This document shows positions 14,332 to 23,075 of a stretch of DNA of 27,640 nucleotides, one piece after another. The notes below the pieces were generated by a model. The model saw nothing but the letters and a program-made list of their open reading frames with translations. It was not told where the DNA came from and searched no databases. A program made the translations under genes and the position numbers. The stretch's first letter is position 1. Each line of letters begins with the position of its first letter. The stretch comes from CAZHOV01 sp964534315. Lineage in GTDB: Bacteria; Bacteroidota; Bacteroidia; Chitinophagales; Saprospiraceae. The DNA lies in NCBI GenBank assembly GCA_964534315.1, contig CAZHOV010000070.1, positions 1-27,640 on the forward strand. Direction: 5' to 3'.

Positions 14332-16995
14332 ATGAAGCTGAAACTAGATCCCCTATTTCATCCAAAAGTTATTGCCGTAGCCGGAGCTTCCAAGCGACCG
14401 GGAAGTGCCGGCGAGGCGATTATCAAACACTTAATAGGCTCTAAATTTGAGGGTACTATTCATCCCGTCAATCCTAAAGAAAGGAGTATCCTCAGTGTCA
14501 AGTGCTACCGTTCGGTATTGAGAGTGCCAGAACCAGTCGATCTGGCCATTGTTGCTACTCCTGACCATAAGGTTATTACGGTGATAAAAGAATGTTTTGA
14601 AGCTAATGTGGGGGCTATTATTGTGGTGACCGGGGCATTTAATACAGAAGACCAAAAAGAGCAGATGAATGAGATCAGGGAGATTTGCTCAGAAAAGACA
14701 ATTCCCTTACTAGGAACGAATAGTTTTGGATTGATTCATCCCAATAGTTTTTTAAACGCCAGCTTTGCCGATAAGATGCCCAAGGCAGGTAAAGTGGCAT
14801 TCATTTCTCAGAGTACTGCCATAAGTTCGGCTATTCTGGATTGGGCGGAATGGAAAAATATGGGGTTTAGTTATTTCATTTCACTGGGATATACACTCAA
14901 TATTGATTTTCACCATCTGATCGACTATTTTGGAGCCGACCCTTATACCAATAGTATTTTGGTTTACATGGATTTCCTGACGGAGGCGCGGATATTTATG
15001 AGTGCTTCCAGGGCATTTTCCAGAAATAAGCCGGTTATTGTATTAAAGGGCGGAAGGAATGCGAAGGGAACTCAGATCATTAAAGAGACGGTAGGTCGGG
15101 AGATCGGAGCCTTTAAGACATACCGGGCCGCCTTTCAACGGGCGGGGATCATTCAGGTAAATACCATTCAGCAGTTGTTCGATACAGCTCAGGCCTTGGG
15201 GATGCAGCCCCGGCCAAAGGGCAACCGCTTGGCTATCATTACGAATTCTAATGCTCCCGGAATTTTAGCAACCGATTATCTACTAGAGAATGGGGGGGAA
15301 CTACCGGAATTCTCCCAAAAAACGCTCGCAGCTTTGGGAGCAGTACTTCCCGAAACGTTTATCCGGAATAATTTCATCCGACTTTTTGCCAATGCAGAAC
15401 CGGATTTATATGTCCATATCGTTGATATTTGTCTGAATGACCCGAATATTGACGGAGTGTTAGTGATACACAGTCCTCAATTTAATACCCAATGCAGTTC
15501 GATTGCCCGTGCTTTGGGAGAAAAATTTAGCTATACTTCAAAGACGATGCTCACTGTTTGGATGGGGTATGAAGAAGTAGCTGAAAGTTGGGATCTTCTG
15601 GAAGATCATAAAATACCTGTCTATCGTTTTCCTGAAAGTGCTGTGGATACCTTTTTGTTGATGTATACCTATGCCAAAAATATTGAGTCGCTATATCAGA
15701 TGGTTCCATCCGTTCCGGAAGATTTTAACCCCAAAAAGGAAGCAGTTCGCCAGCTATTAAAAGAAGTAAGAGCTCAACAACGAACTATTCTAAATCGCGA
15801 AGAAGCCAAAAAACTGCTATCGCTTTACGAAATACCTGCCATTGATCATGTTGAAGTCAATGATCTGAAAGAAGCGCTGACCGCTGCCAGGAAATTGGTT
15901 TATCCGGTATTGATAAAATTGGCTTCGCCTCAAATTCTCCATGAAGAAAGATCGGAGTGGGAAGTGTTGGATATAAATAATGATCAACAACTTGAAGGAG
16001 CCTATCGATTGCTAAATGAAAAACTAGAAAAAACACCTGAGTCTTTTCCCGGCTATCGTATTTATTTAGAAAAAATGCATTTGACGGATTACAAATTGAT
16101 CATCGGTAGTGAAAAGAATTCAATTTTCGGACCTGTATTGTTTTTTGGAATGGGGGGAGTAGCTAAAGACGTCTACGGCGATATAAATTATGGGTTACCT
16201 CCCTTAAATATGGCACTGGCTTTGCGTATGATTGAGGGAACAAAGATCTATCATTTGCTTAAAAAGGGCAATTATTTCCCGGGGGCGGATATATTATCGA
16301 TTCAGTACTTGTTATACAAATTTTCCTATCTGGTCATGGAGTTTCCCGAGTTGAAAAAGGTAATCATGAATACCTTTGCGATTGATCGAAAAGGAGGGTT
16401 AGTGTCGGATGCTTACATCGAATTAGTTGAGTCGGCAGAAAGTAAAGAGGGGCCCGATTACAGTCATTTGGTGATTTCTCCCTATCCGGAGGAATATATA
16501 AAAAAGGTAACGTTGAAAAACGGACAAGAAGTGTTATTTCGACCGATAAAACCTGAAGATGAACCGCTGGAGCGGGAGATGATTAAAAAGTTTTCCAAAA
16601 AATCCATTTATTACCGATTTTTTGGGTATATCAATCATATTTCCCATCAATTTCTCAATAGATTTACGCACATTGATTACGATCGGGAGATCGCCATTAT
16701 TGTTGAAATGGAGGAAGACGATAAAACGGTTATGGCGGGGGTGGTCAGAATGGTTGCCGATGCTTACAATGAGCATGCAGAATATGCCATTGCTATTGCC
16801 GATCCCTATCAGCGGCTGGGATTAGGTAATTTATTGACCGATTATATTTTAGAGATTGCGAGAGAACGCGGAATAAAAAAGATCTTTGCTTCTGTTTTAA
16901 AAGAAAACGAAGGGATGCTACATATTTTTAGAAAAAAAGGGTTTTCTTTCGAAGAAGAAGATTTCAATACCTTTTACGTTGAATTGGAGTTGTAG
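14332..16995 (+). CDS. Pat/YfiQ-type protein acetyltransferase (ADP-forming acyl-CoA synthetase fused to GNAT)
   Basis: This 887-residue protein has, in order: a CoA-binding Rossmann domain (VIAVAGAS, 13-20), succinyl-CoA-ligase-like domains (about 145-465), an ATP-grasp domain (about 480-710) and a GNAT domain (about 725-887) with acetyl-CoA loop QRLGLG near 827-832. At the catalytic His position of true NDP-forming synthetases (SHTG) it has ETVG, with T253 in place of His. The synthetase half is therefore probably a regulatory acetyl-CoA sensor, as in Salmonella Pat. The GNAT half should acetylate protein lysines. It starts six bases after the deacetylase gene, forming a writer-eraser pair. 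Confidence 0.9.
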   Translation: MKLKLDPLFHPKVIAVAGASKRPGSAGEAIIKHLIGSKFEGTIHPVNPKERSILSVKCYRSVLRVPEPVDLAIVATPDHKVITVIKECFEANVGAIIVVTGAFNTEDQKEQMNEIREICSEKTIPLLGTNSFGLIHPNSFLNASFADKMPKAGKVAFISQSTAISSAILDWAEWKNMGFSYFISLGYTLNIDFHHLIDYFGADPYTNSILVYMDFLTEARIFMSASRAFSRNKPVIVLKGGRNAKGTQIIKETVGREIGAFKTYRAAFQRAGIIQVNTIQQLFDTAQALGMQPRPKGNRLAIITNSNAPGILATDYLLENGGELPEFSQKTLAALGAVLPETFIRNNFIRLFANAEPDLYVHIVDICLNDPNIDGVLVIHSPQFNTQCSSIARALGEKFSYTSKTMLTVWMGYEEVAESWDLLEDHKIPVYRFPESAVDTFLLMYTYAKNIESLYQMVPSVPEDFNPKKEAVRQLLKEVRAQQRTILNREEAKKLLSLYEIPAIDHVEVNDLKEALTAARKLVYPVLIKLASPQILHEERSEWEVLDINNDQQLEGAYRLLNEKLEKTPESFPGYRIYLEKMHLTDYKLIIGSEKNSIFGPVLFFGMGGVAKDVYGDINYGLPPLNMALALRMIEGTKIYHLLKKGNYFPGADILSIQYLLYKFSYLVMEFPELKKVIMNTFAIDRKGGLVSDAYIELVESAESKEGPDYSHLVISPYPEEYIKKVTLKNGQEVLFRPIKPEDEPLEREMIKKFSKKSIYYRFFGYINHISHQFLNRFTHIDYDREIAIIVEMEEDDKTVMAGVVRMVADAYNEHAEYAIAIADPYQRLGLGNLLTDYILEIARERGIKKIFASVLKENEGMLHIFRKKGFSFEEEDFNTFYVELEL

Positions 16996-17038
16996 TATAT
17001 AAAAACTCCGGTTTATTAATTAGAAAAAGATTTTGCAT

Positions 17039-18526
17039 ATGGGCGTAATTAAGCGCCAGGGGATTGCTTCGGGAATATTTATCTACATCGGAGTTATTGT
17101 CGGATTCATCAATACGGCCTTGCTGTTTCCTAAAATCCTTGGAGCGGAGATTCTTGGATTTACTCAGGTATTGATGTCGGCTTCCGGTGCATTGGGTATT
17201 TTAGCATTGGCGGGGCAGGATAATGTGTTGATTCGCTACTTTCCCTATTTTAAAGACCCTGAGAGAGGGCACCAGGGGATATTGTTTTTTGTTTTCTCCT
17301 TCGTACTGCTTGGCTTGGTTTTGGTTATTTCATTAGTATTGATTTTCAAGTCATCGATTATTGGTCTATTTAGTAAGGAAGCTAGCCGGGCTTTAACAGA
17401 AGAGTATTACTTTTTGCTTCCTCCGATGATCATTTTCAATAATTTCAATCTTCTTTTTTCTACCTATGCGGCGGCATTATTAAGGACCCGGGTGCCGACC
17501 TTTATTTCCGATGTTTTCAGGCGTTTTTTGACGTTGTTCATCATCCTATTATTCTTTTTCGGAATAATTGATATTACTCAATTTTTGGTTTTGTTTGTGG
17601 GGTGTTTCTTTGCGGTTACTGCCGGCCTGTTTGCGTATATTATTTGGATGAAGCAGTGGTTTTTCAAGATTAATTTTAATCTTTTTAAGGGGAAGATATT
17701 TAAGGAGATGCTTGTTTTTGGCTCATTTTCTGTCCTGTCCAAGTTTGGATCGCAACTCATTCAGCGGGTAGATATGTTGATGGTTGGAGCCATGTTAGAC
17801 TATGGGGCTGCCGGGGTATATGCTCCGTTTTTGTTTATATCGATGTTGATCATTCTTCCGTTTCAGGGGTTGGGAAAAATAACAAGACCAATAATTGCGG
17901 AGGCTTGGAAGGAGGGGGATTTGAAGCAATTACAGTCCGTATTTCAGCGCACGGCCTTGAATGCTTTTGCAGTAGGGATGCTGCTCTTTTTAGGTATTTG
18001 GGTAAATATAGATCATGCAGTGACGATCCTTGGCGAAGAATTTTCCTCGGGTAAATACATAGCCCTTTTTCTAGGGATTGCACAATTAGTGCAGATCGTC
18101 TATGGATATAATATGGCGATTCTAATCAATTCACCTTCCTTTAAACTCGATTTTGTGATCAAGTTATTAATGGGTGGCTTAACGATTGCTTCCAATTATT
18201 TTTTAATAATAGCCTTTGGTGTGGTGGGGGCTGGAATAGCTACAGCGCTTACTTTTCTAATTATTAACCTGATCATTCAGTTGGTATTGTATAAAAAGTA
18301 CCGTTTGCATCCTTTTAGTAAAGGGACCTTAAAGATTGTAGCTATTGGGGGTGTTACCTACTTTGTAGGAGTTATGATACCAAGTTTAAACCAAATACAC
18401 TTTATGCTGGATTTGTTCGTCAGGTCGGCTGTTATGACGCTGATATTTGTAGGGTTAGTAATATATTTTAAAATTTCGCCTGATATTAATGCGGTGTTCA
18501 GACAGGTGTTAAGAAAGTTGGGATAA
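17039..18526 (+). CDS. polysaccharide/oligosaccharide flippase (MATE/MOP superfamily)
   Basis: This 495-residue integral membrane protein has about 12-14 hydrophobic segments with few charges. The N-terminal pattern GIASGIFIYIGVIVGFINTAL followed by LFPKILGAEILGF is typical of Wzx-like lipid-linked sugar translocases. These flip undecaprenyl-linked oligosaccharides, or related substrates, across the inner membrane. I use ATG 17039 rather than the TTG two codons upstream. It follows the acetyltransferase by 43 bases on the same strand, perhaps as the last operon gene. Its stop overlaps the convergent oxidoreductase stop by 18 bases. No glycosyltransferase is adjacent, so the glycan is unknown. 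Confidence 0.88.
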   Translation: MGVIKRQGIASGIFIYIGVIVGFINTALLFPKILGAEILGFTQVLMSASGALGILALAGQDNVLIRYFPYFKDPERGHQGILFFVFSFVLLGLVLVISLVLIFKSSIIGLFSKEASRALTEEYYFLLPPMIIFNNFNLLFSTYAAALLRTRVPTFISDVFRRFLTLFIILLFFFGIIDITQFLVLFVGCFFAVTAGLFAYIIWMKQWFFKINFNLFKGKIFKEMLVFGSFSVLSKFGSQLIQRVDMLMVGAMLDYGAAGVYAPFLFISMLIILPFQGLGKITRPIIAEAWKEGDLKQLQSVFQRTALNAFAVGMLLFLGIWVNIDHAVTILGEEFSSGKYIALFLGIAQLVQIVYGYNMAILINSPSFKLDFVIKLLMGGLTIASNYFLIIAFGVVGAGIATALTFLIINLIIQLVLYKKYRLHPFSKGTLKIVAIGGVTYFVGVMIPSLNQIHFMLDLFVRSAVMTLIFVGLVIYFKISPDINAVFRQVLRKLG

Positions 18527-19585
18527 TTGGTTTTTCTTTTGTTTAATTTCTTCTGGAAGGTGTTGATAGATACGTTCGATAATTTCCACTACTTTCAGTC
18601 CTTCCAGGGCATTGGTTGTTATTGATTTTCTTCCTTTCAAAACATCCACTACATTTTCGATCACTAGTCCGTGATTGGCGGCGGAGCCTTTGTAGGGGCC
18701 ATAGTCATTAGCCGGATTGGTAGGAGGGAGTTCTGGCATTTCATAGTTTTCTACATTACACAGTTCTACTTCATTCATATATTGCCCTCCTATTTTGACG
18801 CTTCCTTTAGTTCCCATTACGGTGAGGCTACTTTCTATATTTTTTTGCCATACAGAAGTGGTGTAGGTCAGGCATCCCATCCCTCCATTGACGAATTTAA
18901 ACTGCACGAAGCCAGTGTCTTCAAAGTCGGTAGAATGTTGATGGGAAAAATCGGCAAACTGGCCGTGGATATCGGTAATATCACCAAAAAGCCAATACAT
19001 AACATCAATAAAGTGAGAAAACTGGGTAAACAGCACGCCACCATCGAGGTCTTTATTACCATGCCAGGCGTGTTTTTTTCCGTCAACAAAATAGTACCGG
19101 TCGTCCCGGTTCCAGAAGCAATTGATTTGAACCAGGAGGATATCGCCAAGCAGGTTTTGTTCGATCACATCTTTGACCCAGATAGAGGGGGGAGAGTAGC
19201 GGTTTTGCATGACGCAAAAGACATGTCTGGACACATTGAGCGCTTTAAAGATGATCTGTTCAGCATCTAATTTATTGAGAGCCATGGGTTTTTCGATAAC
19301 CACATGGTGTTTTTGGTCTAATAATTTTTGTGCTTGTTGGGCATGTAACCCATTAGGAGTGCAGATACAAGCTACGTCAAATGTCAGATTTTTTTCCAGC
19401 AGGAGCTCCAAGGATGGGAAAAAAGGGACGTTGTATTTTTCCAGTCCAAGTAGTTCTTTGGGCCGGTTGTCGCATAGGGCGATGAGTTCGGCTTCCGGAT
19501 TTCTGCTTACCATTTCGGCGTGTCGCTTACCGATATGGCCGCATCCAATGATTACAAATCGCACGTTTCCGGTGGTTATCGTCAT
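18509..19585 (-). CDS. Gfo/Idh/MocA-family oxidoreductase, sugar 3-dehydrogenase-like
   Basis: This 358-residue NAD(P)-dependent enzyme has a dinucleotide motif GCGHIG at 14-19 and the family's catalytic EKP at 98-100. The segment DLDGGVLFTQFSHFIDVMYW corresponds to the DGGG...GIHyiD stretch of WlbA/WbpB-type nucleotide-sugar 3-dehydrogenases, where the His and Asp contact substrate. With a flippase next door (convergent, overlapping 18 bases), a role in making modified sugars for surface glycan is plausible but not proven. I chose ATG 19585, seven codons after an alternative ATG at 19606. It lies 92 bases downstream of typA on the same strand. Confidence 0.87.
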   Translation of the reverse strand: MTITTGNVRFVIIGCGHIGKRHAEMVSRNPEAELIALCDNRPKELLGLEKYNVPFFPSLELLLEKNLTFDVACICTPNGLHAQQAQKLLDQKHHVVIEKPMALNKLDAEQIIFKALNVSRHVFCVMQNRYSPPSIWVKDVIEQNLLGDILLVQINCFWNRDDRYYFVDGKKHAWHGNKDLDGGVLFTQFSHFIDVMYWLFGDITDIHGQFADFSHQHSTDFEDTGFVQFKFVNGGMGCLTYTTSVWQKNIESSLTVMGTKGSVKIGGQYMNEVELCNVENYEMPELPPTNPANDYGPYKGSAANHGLVIENVVDVLKGRKSITTNALEGLKVVEIIERIYQHLPEEIKQKKNQLSQLS

Positions 19586-19677
19586 AATTAGTCTCGCTTT
19601 AGGCATGTGGGACAAGGAGAGGAGCTAAGTGGGATTAGCTACTGCTCCCTGTTTAAATTTGCTAAAAAATGTTGGAT

Positions 19678-21492
19678 TTAAACACCTGTGAGGTTTTTAT
19701 TTCCTGCGCGTTTGCGTTCGTGTTCTTTCAGGAGGATTTTTCGCAGGCGTATATTTTTTGGTGTAATTTCTACGTATTCATCGTCGTCGATATATTCGAG
19801 GGCTTGCTCAAGGGATAAAATAACCGGTGGAGCGAGTTTTACTTTGTCGTCTGCTCCTGCGGATCGCATATTGGTTAATTTTTTTGTTTTGATAACGTTG
19901 ACGAGCAGGTCATTATCGCGGGTATGTTCACCGGCGATTTGTCCTTCATAGACATCGACTCCAGGCGGGATAAAGAATTTACCGCGTTCCTGGAGTTTGA
20001 ACATGGCGAAGGGGATAGAGGTACCGGTTTCATGAACGATCAGGACGCCTTTGGATCTGGAGGGGACTTCGCCTTTCCAGGGTTCGAATTTTATAAAGCG
20101 GTGCGAGATAATGGCCTCGCCGGCAGTAAGGGTAAGGACTTGGTTACGGAGGCCAATTATTCCTCTGGAGGGAATTTCGAATTCGAGGTGCATGAGGTCT
20201 CCTTTGGGTTCCATGGTAGCCATTTCTCCTTTTCTGTTAGTTACTGCTTCGATGACTTTGCCGGAGTGGGTATCTGGGACGTCGATGCTAAGCAGTTCGA
20301 TGGGTTCGTGTTTAATACCGTCTATTTCTTTAATAATGACCCGGGGTTTACCGACTTGAAGTTCGTACCCTTCGCGGCGCATGGTTTCGATGAGTACGGA
20401 CAGATGAAGGATACCGCGCCCGTAGACGATGAGAGATTCGGGAGAATCTGTTTCTTCGATGCGAAGGGCTAGGTTTTTTTCCGTTTCTTTAAGGAGGCGG
20501 TCGCGGAGGTGTCTGGAGGTTACAAATTCTCCTTCCTGTCCGTAGAAAGGGGAATTATTGACGGTAAACAGCATGCTCATGGTTGGTTCGTCGATAGAGA
20601 TTGGGGGCATTCCTTCCGGTGTTTCGAAGTCGGCGATGGTATCGCCGATGTCGAATGCTTCCAGACCGGCTATGGCGCAGAGGTCGCCAGCTACGACTTG
20701 CTCTGCTTTTACTTTACCGAGTCCGGAGAACGTATACAGTTCGCGCACGCGAGATTTTACGACTGATCCGTCTCGTTTTACGAGGGAAATAGGTGTATTT
20801 ACGGCGATGGTTCCTCTAGTCACCCTTCCGATAGCGATTCGTCCGATATAATTAGAGTAATCGATCGTGGTGATTTGCATTTGAAGGGACCCTTCATTGA
20901 CTACAGGTGGTGGAATATGTTGGAGGACCTGATCGAGCAGGAAGGTTACGTCTTCGGTAGGTGATTGCCAGTCGGGGCCCATCCATCCCAGTTTAGCGGA
21001 GCCGTAGATGGTAGGAAAATCGAGTTGTTCTTCGGTGGCATCGAGGTTAAACATGAGATCGAAGACTAGTTCGTGGACTTCTTCGGGGCGGCAATTTTCT
21101 TTATCAACCTTATTGATGACTACCAATGGTTTGAGGCCTAGTTGGATAGCTTTGCTAAGGACATATCGGGTTTGAGGCATAGGGCCTTCGAAGGCGTCGA
21201 CGAGTAGGAGTACGCCGTCGGCCATATTGAGCACACGTTCTACCTCTCCGCCGAAATCGGCGTGACCGGGGGTATCAATAATATTGATTTTGGTGTCTTT
21301 GTAGTCGACAGAAACGTTTTTGGAGAGAATGGTGATGCCCCGTTCTCTTTCCAGGTCATTATTGTCGAGGATCAGTTCTTTACGCTCTTCATGATCTTTA
21401 AATAATTGGCATTGATAAAGGATTTTGTCGACGAGCGTTGTTTTTCCGTGGTCGACGTGAGCGATTATAGCGATGTTACGTATTTCAGTCAT
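19678..21492 (-). CDS. typA: ribosome-associated GTPase TypA/BipA
   Basis: This 604-residue translational GTPase has a complete G domain: AHVDHGKTT (P-loop, 11-19), ERERGIT (switch I), DTPGHADFGGE (switch II), NKVDKE and GSAK. EF-G-like domains and the BipA-specific C-terminal domain follow (RSKGVLIVHETG, VNVIKTKKLTNMRSAG). BipA binds the 70S/30S ribosome and aids ribosome assembly at low temperature and stress adaptation. The real start is ATG 21492 (MTEIRNIAIIAHVDHGKT). A longer frame from GTG 21618 reads through a palindromic repeat and adds a non-conserved leader, so I reject it. A perfect -7 promoter element lies 19 bases upstream of the ATG. Confidence 0.97.
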   Translation of the reverse strand: MTEIRNIAIIAHVDHGKTTLVDKILYQCQLFKDHEERKELILDNNDLERERGITILSKNVSVDYKDTKINIIDTPGHADFGGEVERVLNMADGVLLLVDAFEGPMPQTRYVLSKAIQLGLKPLVVINKVDKENCRPEEVHELVFDLMFNLDATEEQLDFPTIYGSAKLGWMGPDWQSPTEDVTFLLDQVLQHIPPPVVNEGSLQMQITTIDYSNYIGRIAIGRVTRGTIAVNTPISLVKRDGSVVKSRVRELYTFSGLGKVKAEQVVAGDLCAIAGLEAFDIGDTIADFETPEGMPPISIDEPTMSMLFTVNNSPFYGQEGEFVTSRHLRDRLLKETEKNLALRIEETDSPESLIVYGRGILHLSVLIETMRREGYELQVGKPRVIIKEIDGIKHEPIELLSIDVPDTHSGKVIEAVTNRKGEMATMEPKGDLMHLEFEIPSRGIIGLRNQVLTLTAGEAIISHRFIKFEPWKGEVPSRSKGVLIVHETGTSIPFAMFKLQERGKFFIPPGVDVYEGQIAGEHTRDNDLLVNVIKTKKLTNMRSAGADDKVKLAPPVILSLEQALEYIDDDEYVEITPKNIRLRKILLKEHERKRAGNKNLTGV

Positions 21493-21510
21493 GTTTATTT
21501 TTTTGAGGTG

Positions 21511-21538
21511 CAAAGATAGGGGTTTTATTCTAATCAAA
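21511..21538 (-). promoter_or_regulatory. Bacteroidota-type promoter of typA
   Basis: The minus strand reads TTTG at 21538-21535, then 16 bases, then TATCTTTG at 21518-21511. This matches the -33 TTTG and -7 TAnnTTTG elements, with slightly short spacing. Transcription would start about 12 bases before the ATG at 21492, a very short leader that also supports this start. Confidence 0.65.
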
Positions 21539-21571
21539 ATGGAAAAAGTATCGTATAAATAATGGCGCAGT

Positions 21572-21637
21572 AGGTGGACTGCACGTATAAGTGGACTGCA
21601 CCTATAGGTGCAGTCCACTTATACGTGCAGTCCACCT
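21572..21637. repeat. perfect 66-bp palindrome of four 17-bp-phased words
   Basis: Arms of 31 bases with TATA at the centre (21603-21606) are perfectly self-complementary over all 66 bases. The arms are themselves repetitive: the 11-bp word GTGGACTGCAC starts at 21574 and 21591, and its reverse complement GTGCAGTCCAC starts at 21608 and 21625, always 17 bases apart. The six-base spacers are GTATAA, CTATAG and TTATAC. It lies upstream of the typA promoter, in the gap before porP, and encodes no credible protein. Confidence 0.95.
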
Positions 21638-21692
21638 GGCGTAGCATATTGAAAGAGAGTAGCTTAGGTTGTTTTTTCGCTGGGGGGTTAAG

Positions 21693-21737
21693 GTGTGGCA
21701 CACCTATAAGTGTGCCACACCTATAGGTGGGGCATGC
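21693..21737. repeat. second 17-bp-phased array with different words
   Basis: GTGTGGCACAC (21693), its reverse complement GTGTGCCACAC (21710) and a degenerate third word GTGGGGCATGC (21727) are again 17 bases apart, with spacers CTATAA and CTATAG. The junctions fit the same CACnTATAnGTG pattern as the 66-bp palindrome, while the five-base cores differ. The first two words alone form a hairpin with 11-bp arms or longer. Confidence 0.88.
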
Positions 21738-22036
21738 TTATTCCGGACTAAAAGCCTTGTTCAGGCTTGAAAATGTTAAAAAAACAAAATAAAACAATCT
21801 TTAATGTATTTATATTTTTTAAATTTATTTATTTTTGCCGCTAATGTTTGGTAAAATGCATGATTGACTATTGTTGCTTGTTTTTTTTGATGTGTAAATT
21901 GTTGTTTTATAGTATTTAGTTTTGCTCTCTTATCTGGTAAGCACATCATGTTACTAAAATTGAAGAAGTTCTAATTTTTGCATCGAGATTGTGTATACTA
22001 ATAATTTCGATCCATAACAAGAGAAAAAAGTATCCC
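21738..22036. other. AT-rich leader region of the porP-adhesin operon
   Basis: Two exact TAnnTTTG elements occur on the plus strand: TATTTTTG at 21830-21837 and TAGTTTTG at 21917-21924. Neither has a clear -33 TTTG at ideal spacing, so I cannot say which is the promoter; the leader would be about 190 or 105 bases. No other signal is evident. A TTG-initiated extension of the porP frame from 21989 is unlikely to be translated. Confidence 0.4.
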
Positions 22037-22996
22037 ATGAAGCGATTTTTTACTTTATCCTGTTTTTTTGCTATTGTATCTATCGGCTACTCCCAGCAAC
22101 TTCCAATGTTTACCCAATACCGCGAGTATCGGAGTATTATCAACCCTGCAGCTATAACGGGAGGATATCTAAATCACGAACATAATTTTTCTGCCGGAGT
22201 TTCCTACCGTTCTCAATGGACAGAGATCAGCAGTGCGCCAAGGACGGCTGTCCTGCACGGTGAATATATGACCACAGATTATGAACCTTTTAATCTGATC
22301 GTTGGAGGCTCTATTTTACATGATCAAACCGGACCGACGGGTTTCACTGGAATATATGGCCGGATTGGCGGGCTGCTTTCAGGAGATCCCTACTATGGCG
22401 GTATCTCTGCGGGTATCACGATCGGTGCGGTTCAATATAGAGTCAATGCGTCAGAATTAAGAGTACGCGAAGAAAATGACATTTTGGCCATGACCGATCA
22501 AAATAAAGTTTTCCCTGATGTAGGTTTAGGGGTTTTTGCTTACACGTTGCTAGAGGGAGGTTGGTTTGATGAAGACCATCTGTATGGCGGGATATCTATC
22601 CCTCAGGCTATTGGACTAGACCTGGAGTTTCAGGGTGAAGACGGTACTTTTAGTACTAAGCGGGTACAGCATTTTTACGGTACTGTTGGTCTTTATAAGT
22701 ATTTGAATGATGATAGCTTTCTGGAGCCTTCTGTATGGGTTAAATACGCACCGAATGCTCCGGTTAATGTTGATGTTAACCTCAGATACCAGTTATCTTT
22801 TAATTTTTGGGTAGGTGCGGGATACTCGACAGCCAATGCGATGCATCTGGAAACAGGTGTGGTGCTTGGTGACAATGTAAGCCATCAAAATAATCTGCGC
22901 ATTGGTTATGGATTCGACCATTCATTTACCTCTTTTGGCCCATTTGCCGGAAGTACTCACGAAATTAATATTGCTTATTCTTTTCAAACAAATTAA
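22037..22996 (+). CDS. PorP/SprF-family type IX secretion system membrane protein
   Basis: This 319-residue outer-membrane protein has a signal peptide (MKRFFTLSCFFAIVSIGYSQ, cleavage near residue 20), then the family's signature start QQLPMFTQYREYRSIINPAAI. The rest is alternating beta strands ending in an aromatic strand (EINIAYSFQTN), as in 14-stranded barrels of this family. PorP/SprF proteins work with the type IX secretion system and are often encoded next to the giant adhesin they help deliver or attach, as here. The adhesin starts 80 bases downstream. I chose ATG 22037, which gives the signal peptide its normal length. Both this gene and the next have ATCCC just before the ATG. Confidence 0.92.
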   Translation: MKRFFTLSCFFAIVSIGYSQQLPMFTQYREYRSIINPAAITGGYLNHEHNFSAGVSYRSQWTEISSAPRTAVLHGEYMTTDYEPFNLIVGGSILHDQTGPTGFTGIYGRIGGLLSGDPYYGGISAGITIGAVQYRVNASELRVREENDILAMTDQNKVFPDVGLGVFAYTLLEGGWFDEDHLYGGISIPQAIGLDLEFQGEDGTFSTKRVQHFYGTVGLYKYLNDDSFLEPSVWVKYAPNAPVNVDVNLRYQLSFNFWVGAGYSTANAMHLETGVVLGDNVSHQNNLRIGYGFDHSFTSFGPFAGSTHEINIAYSFQTN

Positions 22997-23075
22997 TTGT
23001 TTGTATTAGATATATTGCTTTTTTTGAACAATCATTTATTAACACCCAGAAGTTCCCACAAAATCCGATCATCCC

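Noticed and set aside
21493..21618. GTG-initiated N-terminal extension of typA (42 residues)
   Set aside because: It is encoded partly by the palindrome, resembles nothing in BipA proteins, and would place the typA promoter inside the coding region.
21572..21737. CRISPR array interpretation of the 17-bp-phased repeats
   Set aside because: Units of 11 bp with constant six-base spacers are far too short, words are inverted within one array, and no cas gene is present.
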